Positions 1-10,423 of a DNA stretch of 64,000 nt are shown piece after piece (the stretch's first letter is position 1; each line of letters begins with the position of its first letter). Position numbers and translations under genes: made by a program. Location: contig OZ036012.1 of the NCBI GenBank assembly GCA_964035015.1, positions 3,277,585 through 3,341,584 on the forward strand, given 5' to 3'. The notes beneath the pieces were generated by a model. It did not search any database. It had not been told where the DNA came from and worked only from the letters and a program-made list of their open reading frames with translations. The stretch is from Corallium rubrum (Eukaryota > Cnidaria > Anthozoa > Scleralcyonacea > Coralliidae).

Positions 1-638
1 CTATGAATAATCACATATCTAAACTGTTAGCTCATAAGCTTAAATTTCATCTTTATATAAAACTGATACAGATCCTTTATTTTTTATATTGTATTGTAAT
101 GAAATTATCCCCCTCAAAATACAAGTTTCTACTTTAAAACCATGTCTCATTGTTGTAAAACAACGATGACAGGCTTCAACGTTCTAGAAGTTCCCGTCGT
201 CTCAAGAACGTGAAAGTGCTCTCAATGACGTCTTGTGTAGAACGACGACGGCGTTTACCATGCTCTTGGAATTTTAAATTGCTGATTGTCATTGTTTTCA
301 ATGAAAAATGCTATTGAATTCAATCGCCGTCCGTGGCTCTAAAACGTCTGTTGCTTAAACTCTCTATTATCCAGAAGATTGGTGAAATGTTGAGACTTGT
401 TGAAAGCTTGACGACGTTTACATGAAGTGGATTGACAGTGCAATCGGATCGAAAAACGCGAGTGAAGTCAATCCAAGCACATGTTTACATGGAGAATCCA
501 ATCTGCTTGGAACATTGTTTTCGGTTTTGGAACACTATTTTCTGTGCTTCCCTCAATGTCTGTCATTTAGCACGACACGCACCAACTTCACTCATGCGTA
601 TCAAGTCATTTTCAAGTCAAACCGTGTTTAGGTGAATC
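1..638. other. No gene recognised (left edge)
   Basis: The short ORFs here have no recognisable domain and overlap each other in different frames. No splice-supported exon, RNA gene or clear repeat boundary was seen. Confidence 0.5.
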
Positions 639-880
639 AACAATCGAAATATAGTAAGGCTAGATATACTGCCGAAACAGAGAACGTAGGAGTCTAACGT
701 TTCGAGCGAAGGCCCTTCGTCAGAGAGAAACGTAAAGAGTGTGAACAAACAATGAGCTTATATGCGAAAGGTAATCTTTTTTATATGGTCGCAGCGGTGA
801 AAGGGCCTTCGCTCGAAACGTTAGGCTCCTACGTTCTCTGTTTCGGCAGTATATCTAACCTTACTATATTTCGATTGTTG
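639..880. repeat. Fold-back element, hammerhead-like family 1
   Basis: The left arm (about 639-725) and right arm (about 798-880) are near-perfect reverse complements around a loop of about 70 bp. Each arm carries CTGACGA, a short GGGC/GCTC stem and GAAACG, as in a hammerhead core; position 7 of that core is variable, so CTGACGA is allowed. Related copies lie at 8105-8440, 30022-30170 and 34068-34278. After the right arm comes CTGCCTACGCAGCACGCTAC, a tail also seen beside other repeats in the window. Confidence 0.75.
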
Positions 881-1204
881 TTTCTACACTGCCTACGCAG
901 CACGCTACTTTTATTACACTATTTAGATGAATCAGGTTGGAGACATTCAAGTCGATCCTTTGCTTGAATCTCAAGTCAATCCACTCCACTGTGTGGATTG
1001 ATTTCGGTCATTCGTTTCGACCACATGGAAAACTTTCAATCTTCTTCATGTAAACACAACAAGGAGAAACAACATGCGAGATTTGACTTGAACACTCAAT
1101 CCGCTTCACGTAAACGGGGCCTTTAACTCTCCACTACCTTCAGTCTTGTTTAACATACAGCATTTTCTTAATGTTGACTAATTTGAATATTCTTTTTTGT
1201 TATA

Positions 1205-1612
1205 TAGCTAGAGTTTCACTGGATGCAAGTACAACGATGACTGTCATTGGTTGGTTTGTGATCACATGACCTTAGCTAAATTTCAATGTCTACCGAGCGG
1301 GCAATAATTGAGAACTTATTGCCTGCTTGGTCAATAAGTTTTCAATTGTTGCCTGCTATAACTTTGAACTCTTCATGGTATCCTATAAACAAGAGCTTGT
1401 TTGGTACGAAAAAAAGAATATTTATAGGTCTTCAAAGCATGTGTGAAGATTAACTGGAGAAATGTATTGCTGTTCTTTTGTTCTGAGACTCACATTTGTT
1501 TGGTTGAAGTGAAATTACGGAGCCAGGCGAAATGTTTTGGTAAGTCTTAGCGTTTGTCTTTTGTGTACTTTCCCTTGATAAACGTCGAAATTATTCAGTG
1601 AAACTCTAGCTA
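1205..1612. mobile_element. MITE with TAGCTAGAGTTTCACTG inverted ends, copy 1
   Basis: The ends are TAGCTAGAGTTTCACTG and its reverse complement CAGTGAAACTCTAGCTA. The interior (ACGATGACTGTCATTGG, and palindromic pieces around ACCGAGCGGGCAATAATTG) matches 11869-12270 almost base for base. It has no coding capacity, so it is a non-autonomous DNA transposon of about 408 bp. Confidence 0.8.
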
Positions 1613-1621
1613 TGTAACAAA

Positions 1622-1752
1622 ACACTTAATGTCTGATCCCTCGGGAAACAGTTAGTTTTGTTTTCCCTCGAATCTCGACTTCGTCTCGGGAAATATCAAG
1701 ACCCTCGGGAAAACAAAACTAACTGTTTCCCTCGGGAGCAGACATTAAGTGT
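1622..1752. mobile_element. Short palindromic MITE (ACACTTAATGTCTG ends), copy 1
   Basis: The ends ACACTTAATGTCTG and CAGACATTAAGTGT flank inverted CCCTCGGGAAA and GTTAGTTTTGTTTTCCC segments around a TCGACTTCGTCTCGG centre. A second copy is at 12619-12742 and a solitary end is near 7208. In both full copies it directly follows the TAGCTA MITE. Confidence 0.75.
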
Positions 1753-1761
1753 ATAATGTTC

Positions 1762-1832
1762 AACCTTTCTGGCCTCGTTTGTGTGTCGGCGATTTAAAAG
1801 AATCTTTGCTTCATAACGAGGCCAGAAAGGTT
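1762..1832. repeat. Small inverted repeat
   Basis: AACCTTTCTGGCCTCGTT at 1762-1779 is mirrored by AACGAGGCCAGAAAGGTT at 1815-1832 around a loop of about 35 bp. Confidence 0.8.
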
Positions 1833-1858
1833 CATTTAAATGCACATAAAAAGGAATA

Positions 1859-3627
1859 CAGTCAAACCTGTATTAGGCGGCCCTCCATTAAGCGGGCACC
1901 CTGTATTAAACGGACAGTTCCCAAAGTCCCGAATTGAATCCCATGTTAACCATACAAAGGTCACCTCTATTAAGTGGACGCGGACACCTAAATCAGTGTA
2001 AAACGATACCAAATCCCTGTACTAAAGTGTACATGAAACGAAAATTAAGTTTGTCTTATTTGAAAGAACTCTTAAAATAATGGGGAATATCAATTTACAG
2101 CTTTTTCATATTTTACTTAGTTCTTGAGATATTTAGACTTATGTGATATTCAAATGAGATAACTTATGGTTCATTTTTTTCTAATTAACATAGTCGAAAA
2201 TCGCGAATATTTTTAAGATTATTGATCAAAATCACTTGTAACTTGTCTTTGTTGTTTAGTTGCATGAACTGTAGCAATATGCAAAGTTTCAAGTGATTTT
2301 GTTCAATAATCTTAAAAATATTCGCGATTTTCGAATATGTTAATTAGTGAAAAAACGAACCATAAGTTATCTCATTTGAATATCACATAAGTCTAAATAT
2401 CTCAAGAACTAAGTAAAATATGAAAAAGCTGTAAATTGATATTCCCCATTATTTTAAGAGTTCTTTCAAATAAGACAAACTTAATTTTCGTTTCATATAT
2501 ACTTTAAGCGGACAGTATTTTCTTTTTATTCACTTATTTAACATATGTTTCTCCTTGAGATTGTAGATATTAGATGAGCGTCTTTCTTGTTTTCAATGTC
2601 TCACGACGGAAATCAATAACTGTATGACAATAATCAGTACATAGTTTCTTGCATATTTTCCCTAAACTGCGCTTGGTTCGAGTTAATGTTATTGTTTATT
2701 GGAGACTTGGACTCCAACGTCAAAGTTCTCAGTATCTAATTTATTCCTCAACCAGTCGCAAGAGAAGCAGTCTCCTCGAAATTCATACACACAAGGAATT
2801 TCCAAGCCATATCCAGCTCCTCTGTTAATCCTTTTCCCCTTGATGATAACTTTCCCAATGTTTGTTGAACGCTTAAAAACCGTATCTGGCATGGGGGGGG
2901 GGGGGGGGGGTGTACGAGAATAAGTGCGAGATTGACAGGGGCCTGGGTACGAGAACCTCTATTGAGGTGGCTCCCTACAGTAATTCTAATAAGGAACTGG
3001 TAACGAGTATGACGTCAGCACATGTGTAAATGGCAATCTTGTCGAGTTGATATTCTGTCACGTCAGCAGCCGTCCGAGCGTTACAAATGCTCAAATATCA
3101 CACGTTTGCTTCGGTAAAATTCTTTAAAATTTTGTGCATAAAGAAATAGGAAAAACTTAAACAACATACTTAGTTTTAAAAAAATTTCATAAGACAGAAC
3201 TTTTTTTAATCCATTAAGTTTACAGCGAAAAACCTGTCTTGACAACCTAATTCCTAATATTTTGCTGTAGTGTTCTATGTGGAAAAAAACCTGACCAGAT
3301 GACAATTTTTAGAAATTTTGACCGAAGAAAACTGGAGATATGCGTCTAAATTGACGAAAACCTTGAAAATTTGACAAATTTCAAACGCCATTATTACCAT
3401 GGTAACAGCAGATATTAGCACTATACAACAAATACTTCATAAGTTTGGTTCTCCTTCTGCAGTTCAGTATAGAGAATAATTATGTATTAGTTATTTTATA
3501 GACAGCAATAACCATAGACTATGACTGAACGTAACACGCCATGAGAAAACTAAAACTCTAGGGAGCCAACCTTAAGCGGACACTAACCATTTCCCCGAGG
3601 GTGGTCCGCTTAATACAGGTTTGACTG
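1859..3627. mobile_element. TA-flanked TIR transposon, non-autonomous, 1.77 kb
   Basis: The left end CAGTCAAACCTGTATTAGGC and right end (reverse complement CAGTCAAACCTGTATTAAGC) are flanked by TA at 1857-1858 and 3628-3629. TIRs with a TA target duplication suggest a Tc1/mariner-like origin. No transposase ORF remains. Inside are a second fold-back (2034-2495), an 18-20 bp poly-G run near 2893 and AT-rich filler. Confidence 0.7.
2034..2495. mobile_element. Long-arm fold-back MITE F1, nested
   Basis: Arms of about 205-215 bp are near-perfect inverted copies; the left begins TGAAACGAAAATTAAGTTTG and the right ends with its complement. It sits inside the 1859-3627 transposon. End motifs (AAATTAAGTTTGTC and TTTGAAAGAAC) recur in fold-backs near 11431, 13257 and 36178. 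Confidence 0.85.
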
Positions 3628-3631
3628 TATT

Positions 3632-4222
3632 TAATGCACCTATCAATGTTAGTCCCGAGGGAGGGGGGGTCGGGCAAAGGGTGGGGATTTGACATTTTAT
3701 CGTTAAAAATTTTCAAATGCCACTCCCTTGGGACAAAATTCCACGTCAAAATTGATCAAATTCCCCACCCTATTAATAGCTATATGACAAGTAAATATAC
3801 GTATAAACCAAAAGTGAGATGATATATTTCTCCACAGACTACAGATTTTGTCAACAAACAACATCTCATAAGATCAACGAGTTTTTACAGTAATATTTTG
3901 CAAAAAAGAATCAAAAGATAAGAAATTATAGATATTTCATCACTGATACACTGATAAATATCAACAGAATTAAACTTAATAAGGTGTTGGATATGCTTAA
4001 ATTGCCTCGGGCTCTTGTGACGATTGCATTTTGACAGCAGAACGAAAGCTAGCAGAAACAAACTCATGCCCAGTCTTCCTCGGCTGCAATCAAAATTGAC
4101 CAAAGTACCCCACCCTCGGGGAGAATTCAGTGTCAAAATCTCGACCCTGGGGACATGCGTTTTGATCAAAGCACCACCCTTGCCCCCCCCCCCCCCCCGG
4201 ACTAACATTGATAGGTGCATAA
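3632..4222. mobile_element. TIR element with CACCTATCAATGTTAGTCC ends
   Basis: GCACCTATCAATGTTAGTCC near 3636 is mirrored by GGACTAACATTGATAGGTGC near 4199. Inner segments (CAAAATTGATCAAATTCCCC against reverse-oriented counterparts) are also partly palindromic. A poly-C run lies beside the right end. It abuts the preceding TA-flanked element. Confidence 0.7.
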
Positions 4223-4242
4223 TATGAAGGCTTTTATGTATA

Positions 4243-5141
4243 GGTTAGATAATGAACTCGAGTGTTCTATGGGATATACAATCTCGTACCCAGAGCCTGC
4301 GATCCTTTTGGTCAGTACCAAGGAACGGAGACTCTGGGAAACTCCGATGAAAAAGTCCCCAAAATCGGGGTCTTTGGTCCCTGTCCTCTGGTTCCCAGTT
4401 CCTCATATAAATTTGTAACTGTCATGTTGATGATCGTTCGCTAGTCCGAAGACCAGGGAAATATTGTTTACTCTCGACAAAGCATTTCGTGTAAGAATGG
4501 CCATTCTTTGCTTTTCTCCTAATCGTTGACCGGACGATTTGAGCCGTAGGTTTTATTTGTCCGCGTCGGCCGTGAGCGGTTCGGCTCAGCTGCTCAGGTA
4601 AGGAAATGTACTTTCTGTTAGGAATTTTGGCTAAATTATATCGACCTTGCATTCTCTAATGTTATTTTTAAAGTTCTGAGACGAAACTGCGAATAAATAC
4701 GAGACGAATCAGACGGCAGATGTTGTTTGGCGACAAAGCGACAATAATAATAGTTTTAACTTGTAAATTATCGGGATTTTCACTGTTTTGAATTATTTCA
4801 TGTGTTCAATTGTATATTGGGTTTGTCGTTTATAATTATGTGTTACAGAACGTTGATAAATCAATTGAACAGGTTAGCAACGTGCACAGAATTTTAATTT
4901 TCACTGTTATTTATTGCTGGGTCGAGATTGATTGAACTAACCAATCAGGTGCCGAGTTTCATCGGAGTTGCCCAGAGCCTCCGTTCCTTGGTACTGACCA
5001 AAAGGATCGCAGGCTCTGGGTACGAGATTGTGGGATATAGTGCCGAGCATAGATAGAAAGCCACGAGAGCCGCAGGCCGAGTGGCTTTCTATCTATGCGA
5101 GGACACTATATCCCATAGGACACGAGAGTTCATTATCTAAC
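4243..5141. mobile_element. Compound fold-back element, about 0.9 kb
   Basis: The outer arms (GTTAGATAATGAACTC and GAGTTCATTATCTAAC) and inner arms (CCAGAGCCTGCGATCCTTTT near 4290, its complement near 4997) are nested inverted repeats. A separate perfect hairpin at about 5035-5120 (CATAGATAGAAAGCCAC and its mirror) lies between inner and outer right arms. It has no coding content. Confidence 0.75.
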
Positions 5142-5145
5142 CGAC

Positions 5146-5950
5146 TTAGAATATGATCATACCCCACTCAGCTAATTCTGTGGAAGAATCTATATTCTAT
5201 GTTTCTGGCAGAAAATGTATGCTTTTATTGGGTTAGAAAGAACAGATTTTTTTCGTTGTTGATGTTTGCATTATTTTTTGGTTATGAATATCTTCTACTG
5301 AGTTTATGTAACTAATTAGTATGCTCTATACACTCATTAGTATGCTCTATATAGAGCATACTAATGAGTATATAGAGCATACTAATTAGTTACATAAACT
5401 CACTAGTGAATTCTGTGGAAGAATCTATATTCTATGTTTCTGGCAGAAAATGTATGCTTTTATTGGGTTAGAAAGAACAGATTTTTTTCGTTGTTGATGT
5501 TTGCATTATTTTTTGGTTATGAATATCTTCTACTGAGTTTATGTAACTAATTAGTATGCTCTATACACTCATTAGTATGCTCTATATAGAGCATACTAAT
5601 GAGTATATAGAGCATACTAATTAGTTACATAAACTCACTAGTGAATTCTGTGGAAGAATCTATATTCTATGTTTCTGGCAGAAAATGTATGCTTTTATTG
5701 GGTTAGAAAGAACAGATTTTTTTCGTTGTTGTTGATGTTTGCATTATTTTTTGGTTATGAATATCTTCTAGTGAGTTTATGTAACTAATTAGTATGCTCT
5801 ATACACTCATTAGTATGCTCTATATAGAGCATACTAATGAGTATATAGAGCATACTAATTAGTTACATAAACTCACCAGTGAATACTATGGAATATAGAG
5901 CATGAAAATTCTGGGCGCTGATTGGCTGAGTGGGTATGATCATATTCTAA
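5146..5950. mobile_element. TIR element filled by three 235-bp tandem repeats
   Basis: The ends GAATATGATCATACCCCACT and its slightly diverged mirror (AGTGGGTATGATCATATTC) enclose three direct copies starting near 5174, 5409 and 5644. Each copy contains a palindrome of about 100 bp centred on CTCTATATAGAG. The right end is 25 bp from the receptor stop codon, so the element would lie in that gene's 3' transcript. Confidence 0.8.
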
Positions 5951-5975
5951 GAAAGTGATCTGTAGTTCTTGCCAT

Positions 5976-7073
5976 TCACACTTCCGTGCCTTCATCAAAG
6001 TTTTGTAATTCTTTGATTACTGCGCTTGATTTTCGCCGGTTATTATTAGCCCAAGAAACCTCCGATGTCGTTGAGAACTGACGACGCAGCCGCTTCTGCC
6101 GTCCTCGGCGGCAGGCCAATTGACAGGCGCCAAAGATAAAAGGGTTAATGGCGCTGTTAGCGTAGAGAAGGATATTGGCGAATGTCTGAAAATGACTCCC
6201 GTACTTAAACGTCGAAATATTTCCGAACGAATCCCACATCCAGTAACAGTCTCCTGGCAACGTACAGATCACGAACACTAAAACAGCGAAACTGAACAAT
6301 TTGATAACGTGCTGGTTGCGTTCAAGCCGTTTTTTCTGTACCATGTCTTGCTTCATCGAATATTGGAACTGACGGCGAGTTTTAAATTGCCTGAACTTCT
6401 TGTGCAATTCATAACCAGCCTTGGAGTAGCAGTAGATAATTATGGTCAGCGGTATACAGTAGTCGATGATGAAGAGCGCTAGCGTGTAATACTTGTCATC
6501 GCTCTCCCCAGGCCATCGCTCGTCGCAGCTGATTTGCGTTTCGTTGTATGTTAAGACTTTTGCATAGGGGGCCACTACGGATATCCCTAGGACCCAGATA
6601 CACGCTATGATGGCCAAAATAGAGGCTTTACCCAGTCTGTTCTTTAATGGAGTCACGATGGCACGATATCGTTCCAGGCTCATCGCGGTCAGGGTCATGA
6701 TGGAGATTAGGACGAGGAGGGTCTGGGACGGGTAAATGACGTGACAGAGATAAGGTCCATACGGCCAAGTGACCCCTTGAAGTTTCTCGTAGATGTCCAG
6801 CGGTATCCCCACAGCGCATACCATCAAGTCGGCGATGGCTAAGTTTAGTATAAAGTACTCGCTTGACTTGCGCCCGCGCGCACACGACGACGTACAGATG
6901 ATGAGGTTGCCGATCGTCCCCACAATGCTAATGGTGCAGAAACAGACTATTTGTATGATATGCAAGAAGTGTTGTGGGGGGTCCTCCTGGACCTCTGCGG
7001 TTACTGAGAGATTTGTTGGGGTTACTGAGGGATATGTGGTTGGTATCCCTGTTGTGTTTGTGTTGTACATCAT
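5976..7073 (-). CDS. Intronless class A (rhodopsin-family) peptide-type GPCR, receptor 1
   Basis: This 365-residue plasma-membrane receptor has seven hydrophobic segments. The extracellular N-terminus has NxS/T sites at N6 and N21. TM1 carries G55-N56; TM2 has NLAIAD with D82; C110 and C183 can form the conserved TM3-ECL2 disulfide. TM3 ends in ERY (134-136) in place of DRY, TM6 has CTLPG (270-274) and TM7 reads NSAINPFIF (NPxxF in place of NPxxY). The tail has a Cys pair (317 and 321) that could be palmitoylated, basic patches, and ends GTEV, a class I PDZ-ligand pattern. Length and motifs fit neuropeptide-type receptors (QRFP, NPFF and galanin-like annotations are common for such cnidarian proteins); the ligand cannot be assigned. 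Two adjacent Met codons open the frame. It is clearly paralogous to the receptor at 24603-25706. Confidence 0.93.
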   Translation of the reverse strand: MMYNTNTTGIPTTYPSVTPTNLSVTAEVQEDPPQHFLHIIQIVCFCTISIVGTIGNLIICTSSCARGRKSSEYFILNLAIADLMVCAVGIPLDIYEKLQGVTWPYGPYLCHVIYPSQTLLVLISIMTLTAMSLERYRAIVTPLKNRLGKASILAIIACIWVLGISVVAPYAKVLTYNETQISCDERWPGESDDKYYTLALFIIDYCIPLTIIIYCYSKAGYELHKKFRQFKTRRQFQYSMKQDMVQKKRLERNQHVIKLFSFAVLVFVICTLPGDCYWMWDSFGNISTFKYGSHFQTFANILLYANSAINPFIFGACQLACRRGRQKRLRRQFSTTSEVSWANNNRRKSSAVIKELQNFDEGTEV

Positions 7074-7482
7074 CTTGCGTTGTTAGCTTAAATTAAAGAG
7101 AGAGAGAAAATATAGTTCCAATTACTGCCCTATGTAGATAACTGCCCTGCGGGCCTTCTGTGTTAATGACTATGTATAAATATTCAATACTAGATTAAAA
7201 TAATATACACTTAATGTCTGCTCCCGTGGTCAAGAATGACTGAAGATCAAATTGTGCAAATTTTCTTTATTTGGCTCACCTTCAGTATCATTGGAATCAA
7301 ATAATGAAATATTTTCTCATGTTCAGTTATATATTATTGAATCGAATCGTTTTTGTTCTAGTGATTCTTGACACCTGTCGGAATTTTCTCATTTTTCTTT
7401 CCTTCTTCCTTACTTTTTTTTATACATTCACATAAAGCCGTGAAACAAATTTTAAAATGTATAATTACTTAAAAGTAAGCCC
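7074..7482. other. Upstream region of receptor 1, no gene
   Basis: This is AT-rich DNA upstream of the receptor start, with a purine run (AGAGAGAGAGAAAA) near 7099 and a solitary ACACTTAATGTCTG MITE end near 7208. No TATA box or exon was confidently placed. Confidence 0.4.
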
Positions 7483-7840
7483 CCCTGAACTCACAACCTT
7501 CGGAATGCTAGCCAAACGCTCTAACTATACGTTCCCACGTTTACACGGTACCGTACTAATTCGAGACCGGTCTCGAATTCGTCCTATTTCGCCGTGTAAA
7601 AAGGTGGAACCGTACGAATTCGAGAACAGTTTCGAATTTGTCTTCCGTGTTAACAGGTGGAACCGTACGAATTCGAGAACAGTTTCGAATTTGTCTTCCG
7701 TGTAAACAGGTGGAACCGTACTCTAATTCGGGACCGGTTCCAAATTCGTCGGCATCTGGCTGGCATTCGGAAGGTTGTGGGTTAGAGTCCCGTCTGGAGC
7801 TCAGAGTTTTTCTCTGAGTTTAACTTACGACTACTTGTGC
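7483..7840. repeat. tRNA-like SINE heads flanking a short tandem element
   Basis: An inverted tRNA-like head (reading ATAGTTAGAGCGTTTGGC on the minus strand, about 7483-7533) and a forward one (CTGGCATTCGGAAGGTTGTG, then GTCCCGTCTGGAGCTC, about 7752-7838) face each other. Between them GTGGAACCGTACGAATTCGA and TTTCGAATTTGTCTTCCGTG recur at about 58-bp spacing. The forward head resembles the one at 15716-15800 but has TTAGAGTCC where that copy has TTCGAGTCC, so its B box is damaged. Confidence 0.55.
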
Positions 7841-8003
7841 AGCAAAAACTGACAAAAAAATTCATTTACTTGAGCAAAAATTGTCTATCCATACAGACGA
7901 GCAAAAAAAATGTCGAAAAAAACAACACGTCTAATTTGCACATGCAGTATTACAGTTTATTGAATGTAAATGGTCTTGCTATTTTACTTATGGAACCTCA
8001 CCT

Positions 8004-8036
8004 CTGATGAAGACACTAGATTGGAGTATCGAAACG
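8004..8036 (+). ncRNA. Hammerhead-ribozyme-like core, isolated
   Basis: CTGATGA (8004-8010), a stem II of GACACT/AGTATC with one C-A mismatch and loop AGATTGG, then GAAAC match the catalytic core order of a hammerhead. No convincing stem III with a UH cleavage triplet was found, so it is a degenerate core, presumably left by a retroelement terminal repeat. Confidence 0.4.
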
Positions 8037-8104
8037 TTGGGTCATGAACAGTAACTTTTTAAGCTACGTTCAAAAAATGTTTAAGCCAGAGTAGTGTTAA
8101 ACTA

Positions 8105-8440
8105 TAATCGAAATATGGTATAGTGGGTTAATACTGCCGAAACAGAGAACGTAAGTGGCCTAACGTTTCGAGCGAAGGCCCTTCGTCAGAGAGAAACGTG
8201 GTGAAAGTTTATGTGTATTTGCAAGTGTGTAGTAGTCGCAGTCTGCTTCCATAAACAGAGCTATAAATTATACAATCGAAATATAGTAGTCTAGTAATGT
8301 TTCAAGCGAAGGCCCTTCGTCAGAGAGAAACTCCCTTCGTCAGAGAGAAACCTCTCTGACGAAGGGCCTTCGCTCGAAACGTTAGACCACTTACGTTCTC
8401 TGTTTCGGCAGTATTAACCCACTATACCATATTTCGATTG
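8105..8440. repeat. Fold-back element, hammerhead-like family 1 with extra inner copies
   Basis: Outer arms at 8105-8200 and 8352-8440 mirror each other. An inner partial copy (8277-8350) repeats CCCTTCGTCAGAGAGAAAC twice. Each full arm carries CTGACGA ... GAAACGTTAG ... ACGTT. It is followed by CACTGCCTACACAGCACACT, as at the other family members. Confidence 0.75.
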
Positions 8441-8666
8441 TTGTTTCAACACTGCCTACACAGCACACTACTTTTATAGCATTAAACTATGTCTGATTCT
8501 TCACCTGGCTGTTGGGAATTCATTTATTCTTTCACAAGTTTTTACAAGTTCTTTCATATATTCGAACTAGCATGTACACTTCTCTTTTTGTAAATACATT
8601 TTATCCTAGCTAGCACCAAAGTGATATATTTCACTATGGCAGTTCTCGCGGACAAAAAGATACTTA

Positions 8667-9034
8667 CAGTCAATCCGAATGTTCTCTTGCATGCTATATA
8701 CTTTGCAATATCGCGCTGCAACATTGCATTGTTGGTTGTCAATTTGGCTTGAGCAACTTTCAAACGTTTCGTGAAGATTCCTCAGTTGATTCTTTTAAAG
8801 GTTCGTCTTTCTTTTGAGTAAATATTCAAATTTATGTTTAAAATATTACTGTTGGTGAGTAGATAGTACTTTTGGCCATGCAAATGGTAGTTTAAGTAAA
8901 GAAATGTTGAATTTCGGAAATAAATATTCCCGAAACGTTTGCAAATTGCTCACCGGAACTTGTCAATGAACATTGCAATGTTGTGTGAGAATATTGCAAT
9001 GTAGCTCACAAGCGACAACCGGTTTGACTGTAAA
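8667..9034. mobile_element. MITE with TTACAGTCAA ends
   Basis: TTACAGTCAATCCG on the left and CGGTTTGACTGTAA on the right are imperfect TIRs. The interior is built from inverted CATTGCAATGTT and CAATATTG motifs. It is non-coding. Confidence 0.6.
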
Positions 9035-9465
9035 ACGTCCCTTATTTCTTGAAAGTTAATCGCTGCTTTGTTTGTTCCCAAGCGAGGCAATTACTTACCT
9101 AAAATATAGCTTGATTAAGGAATAGGATAGTTTTTCTTCTATTTTTTTCCTCCTTTCGGTTTGTATATCTCAGTGACTCTAGTTTTATGAACTTGCTACA
9201 GGCAGTCTCACTTCCATTTAAAAATAATTCTCATTAGCGTTCATATCCTTGAGCGTAAAATCATTATTGCACAACGGGATGTTTCGCTGGAGTCATCATA
9301 TTTGGAATAGGCAAGTGATTTTTTAAACGAAAAATTAAAAAAAATGTTCAGTATATCCACTTAATTTAACGGGTGTTTTTGGAAATTGTATTTTTTAAAG
9401 TAAATGGAATGCTAATTTGTTGCCCAAAAATGTTTTATTCTGCGTGTTGTACATTTTTCATCTTG

Positions 9466-9733
9466 CTGGAAATTTATCTCGGAATCAAACTACAAAAAAA
9501 GGCTGAACAAAATAAAACGCTGTTTACTCAAGTCGCCCCGAGTGAAGCCCTCTGGTATTAATTTCAAAATTCACAACTATTAACGGTTTGTGTTTGTCGC
9601 GAATCCAAAGACACCATTGTATTCTACAAATTAATAGCTTTCTAACGATATCTATTTCATTTTTGTGGCATAAATTCTAACGAATTGAGAGCGCTTTACA
9701 GAATGATCCTGAAAACCTATACGAAGACCTTAA
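9466..9733. repeat. Single arm of a long fold-back element
   Basis: From GGAAATTTATCTCGG to GAAGACCTTAACG this matches the right arm of the complete fold-back at 43971-44660, including GTCGCCCCGAGTGAAGCCCT and GAATTGAGAGCGCTTTACAG. It is a solo arm or truncated copy. Confidence 0.75.
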
Positions 9734-9755
9734 CGAACGTTTACTAAACGTCTGT

Positions 9756-10160
9756 TACACACGCAAAAACGCACACTCTGTGTCAGACCTGATGCGGAAT
9801 GATGTCAGATCTGTTCAGAAAAATGTAGCGATTCCTGATACAGCCTGTTGCAGTATCAGCTATGATACACCTATGATATCATATCTGTATCGTACCTGCA
9901 GCTATACAACAGACTGTTCAGAACAGATTCTGTCAAACTGTATCAGCCTGACACGGTCAGTGCTATATCAGTTTGATATAACAGACTGAACAGGTATGTT
10001 GTCTACGGAGCTGTCGCAGTCTGTTAGAAATTCTAACTAAATGTTTAACATCTGCAGCGCTGGTACATTCTGTAGCTGTCAGGGTGTATCAAGGGTCGCT
10101 ACATTTCTCTGAACAGATCTGATATCAGAGCTGATCAGACTGTGCGTTTTTACGTGTGTA
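9756..10160. mobile_element. TIR element with ACACACGCAAAAACGCAC ends
   Basis: TACACACGCAAAAACGCACA at the left is mirrored by TGTGCGTTTTTACGTGTGTA at the right. Subterminal CAGATCTGTTCAGA and AAATGTAGCGA segments are also inverted. The interior is crowded with CTGATAC/GTATCAG and CAGACTG words, probably sub-terminal binding-site repeats. Confidence 0.75.
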
Positions 10161-10423
10161 CATTGAATTGAATTTATTAAATTTCGTCACATGCATGCAG
10201 GTACACAAGTTAGGAACTAAATCAATTACAATTACCGTAGTAAAGAAAAAAGTGACTTGGAGTCTGCCAAGAAGTCTTGAGGCTTATGAACGTTCAGGCA
10301 ACCATTTGGTTGATAATTAGTGTATATTACTAGTTATACGAGACGGTGGACGATGATAATAGAAAGTTAGTTAAGAATAAAAGGTTTATAGTTCTGAGTA
10401 AAGTAAATTAAATTACGTTTCAG

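Noticed and set aside
6628-7086. ORFs overlapping the receptors in other frames (also 24725-25728)
   Set aside because: Shadow frames of the well-supported GPCR coding sequences.
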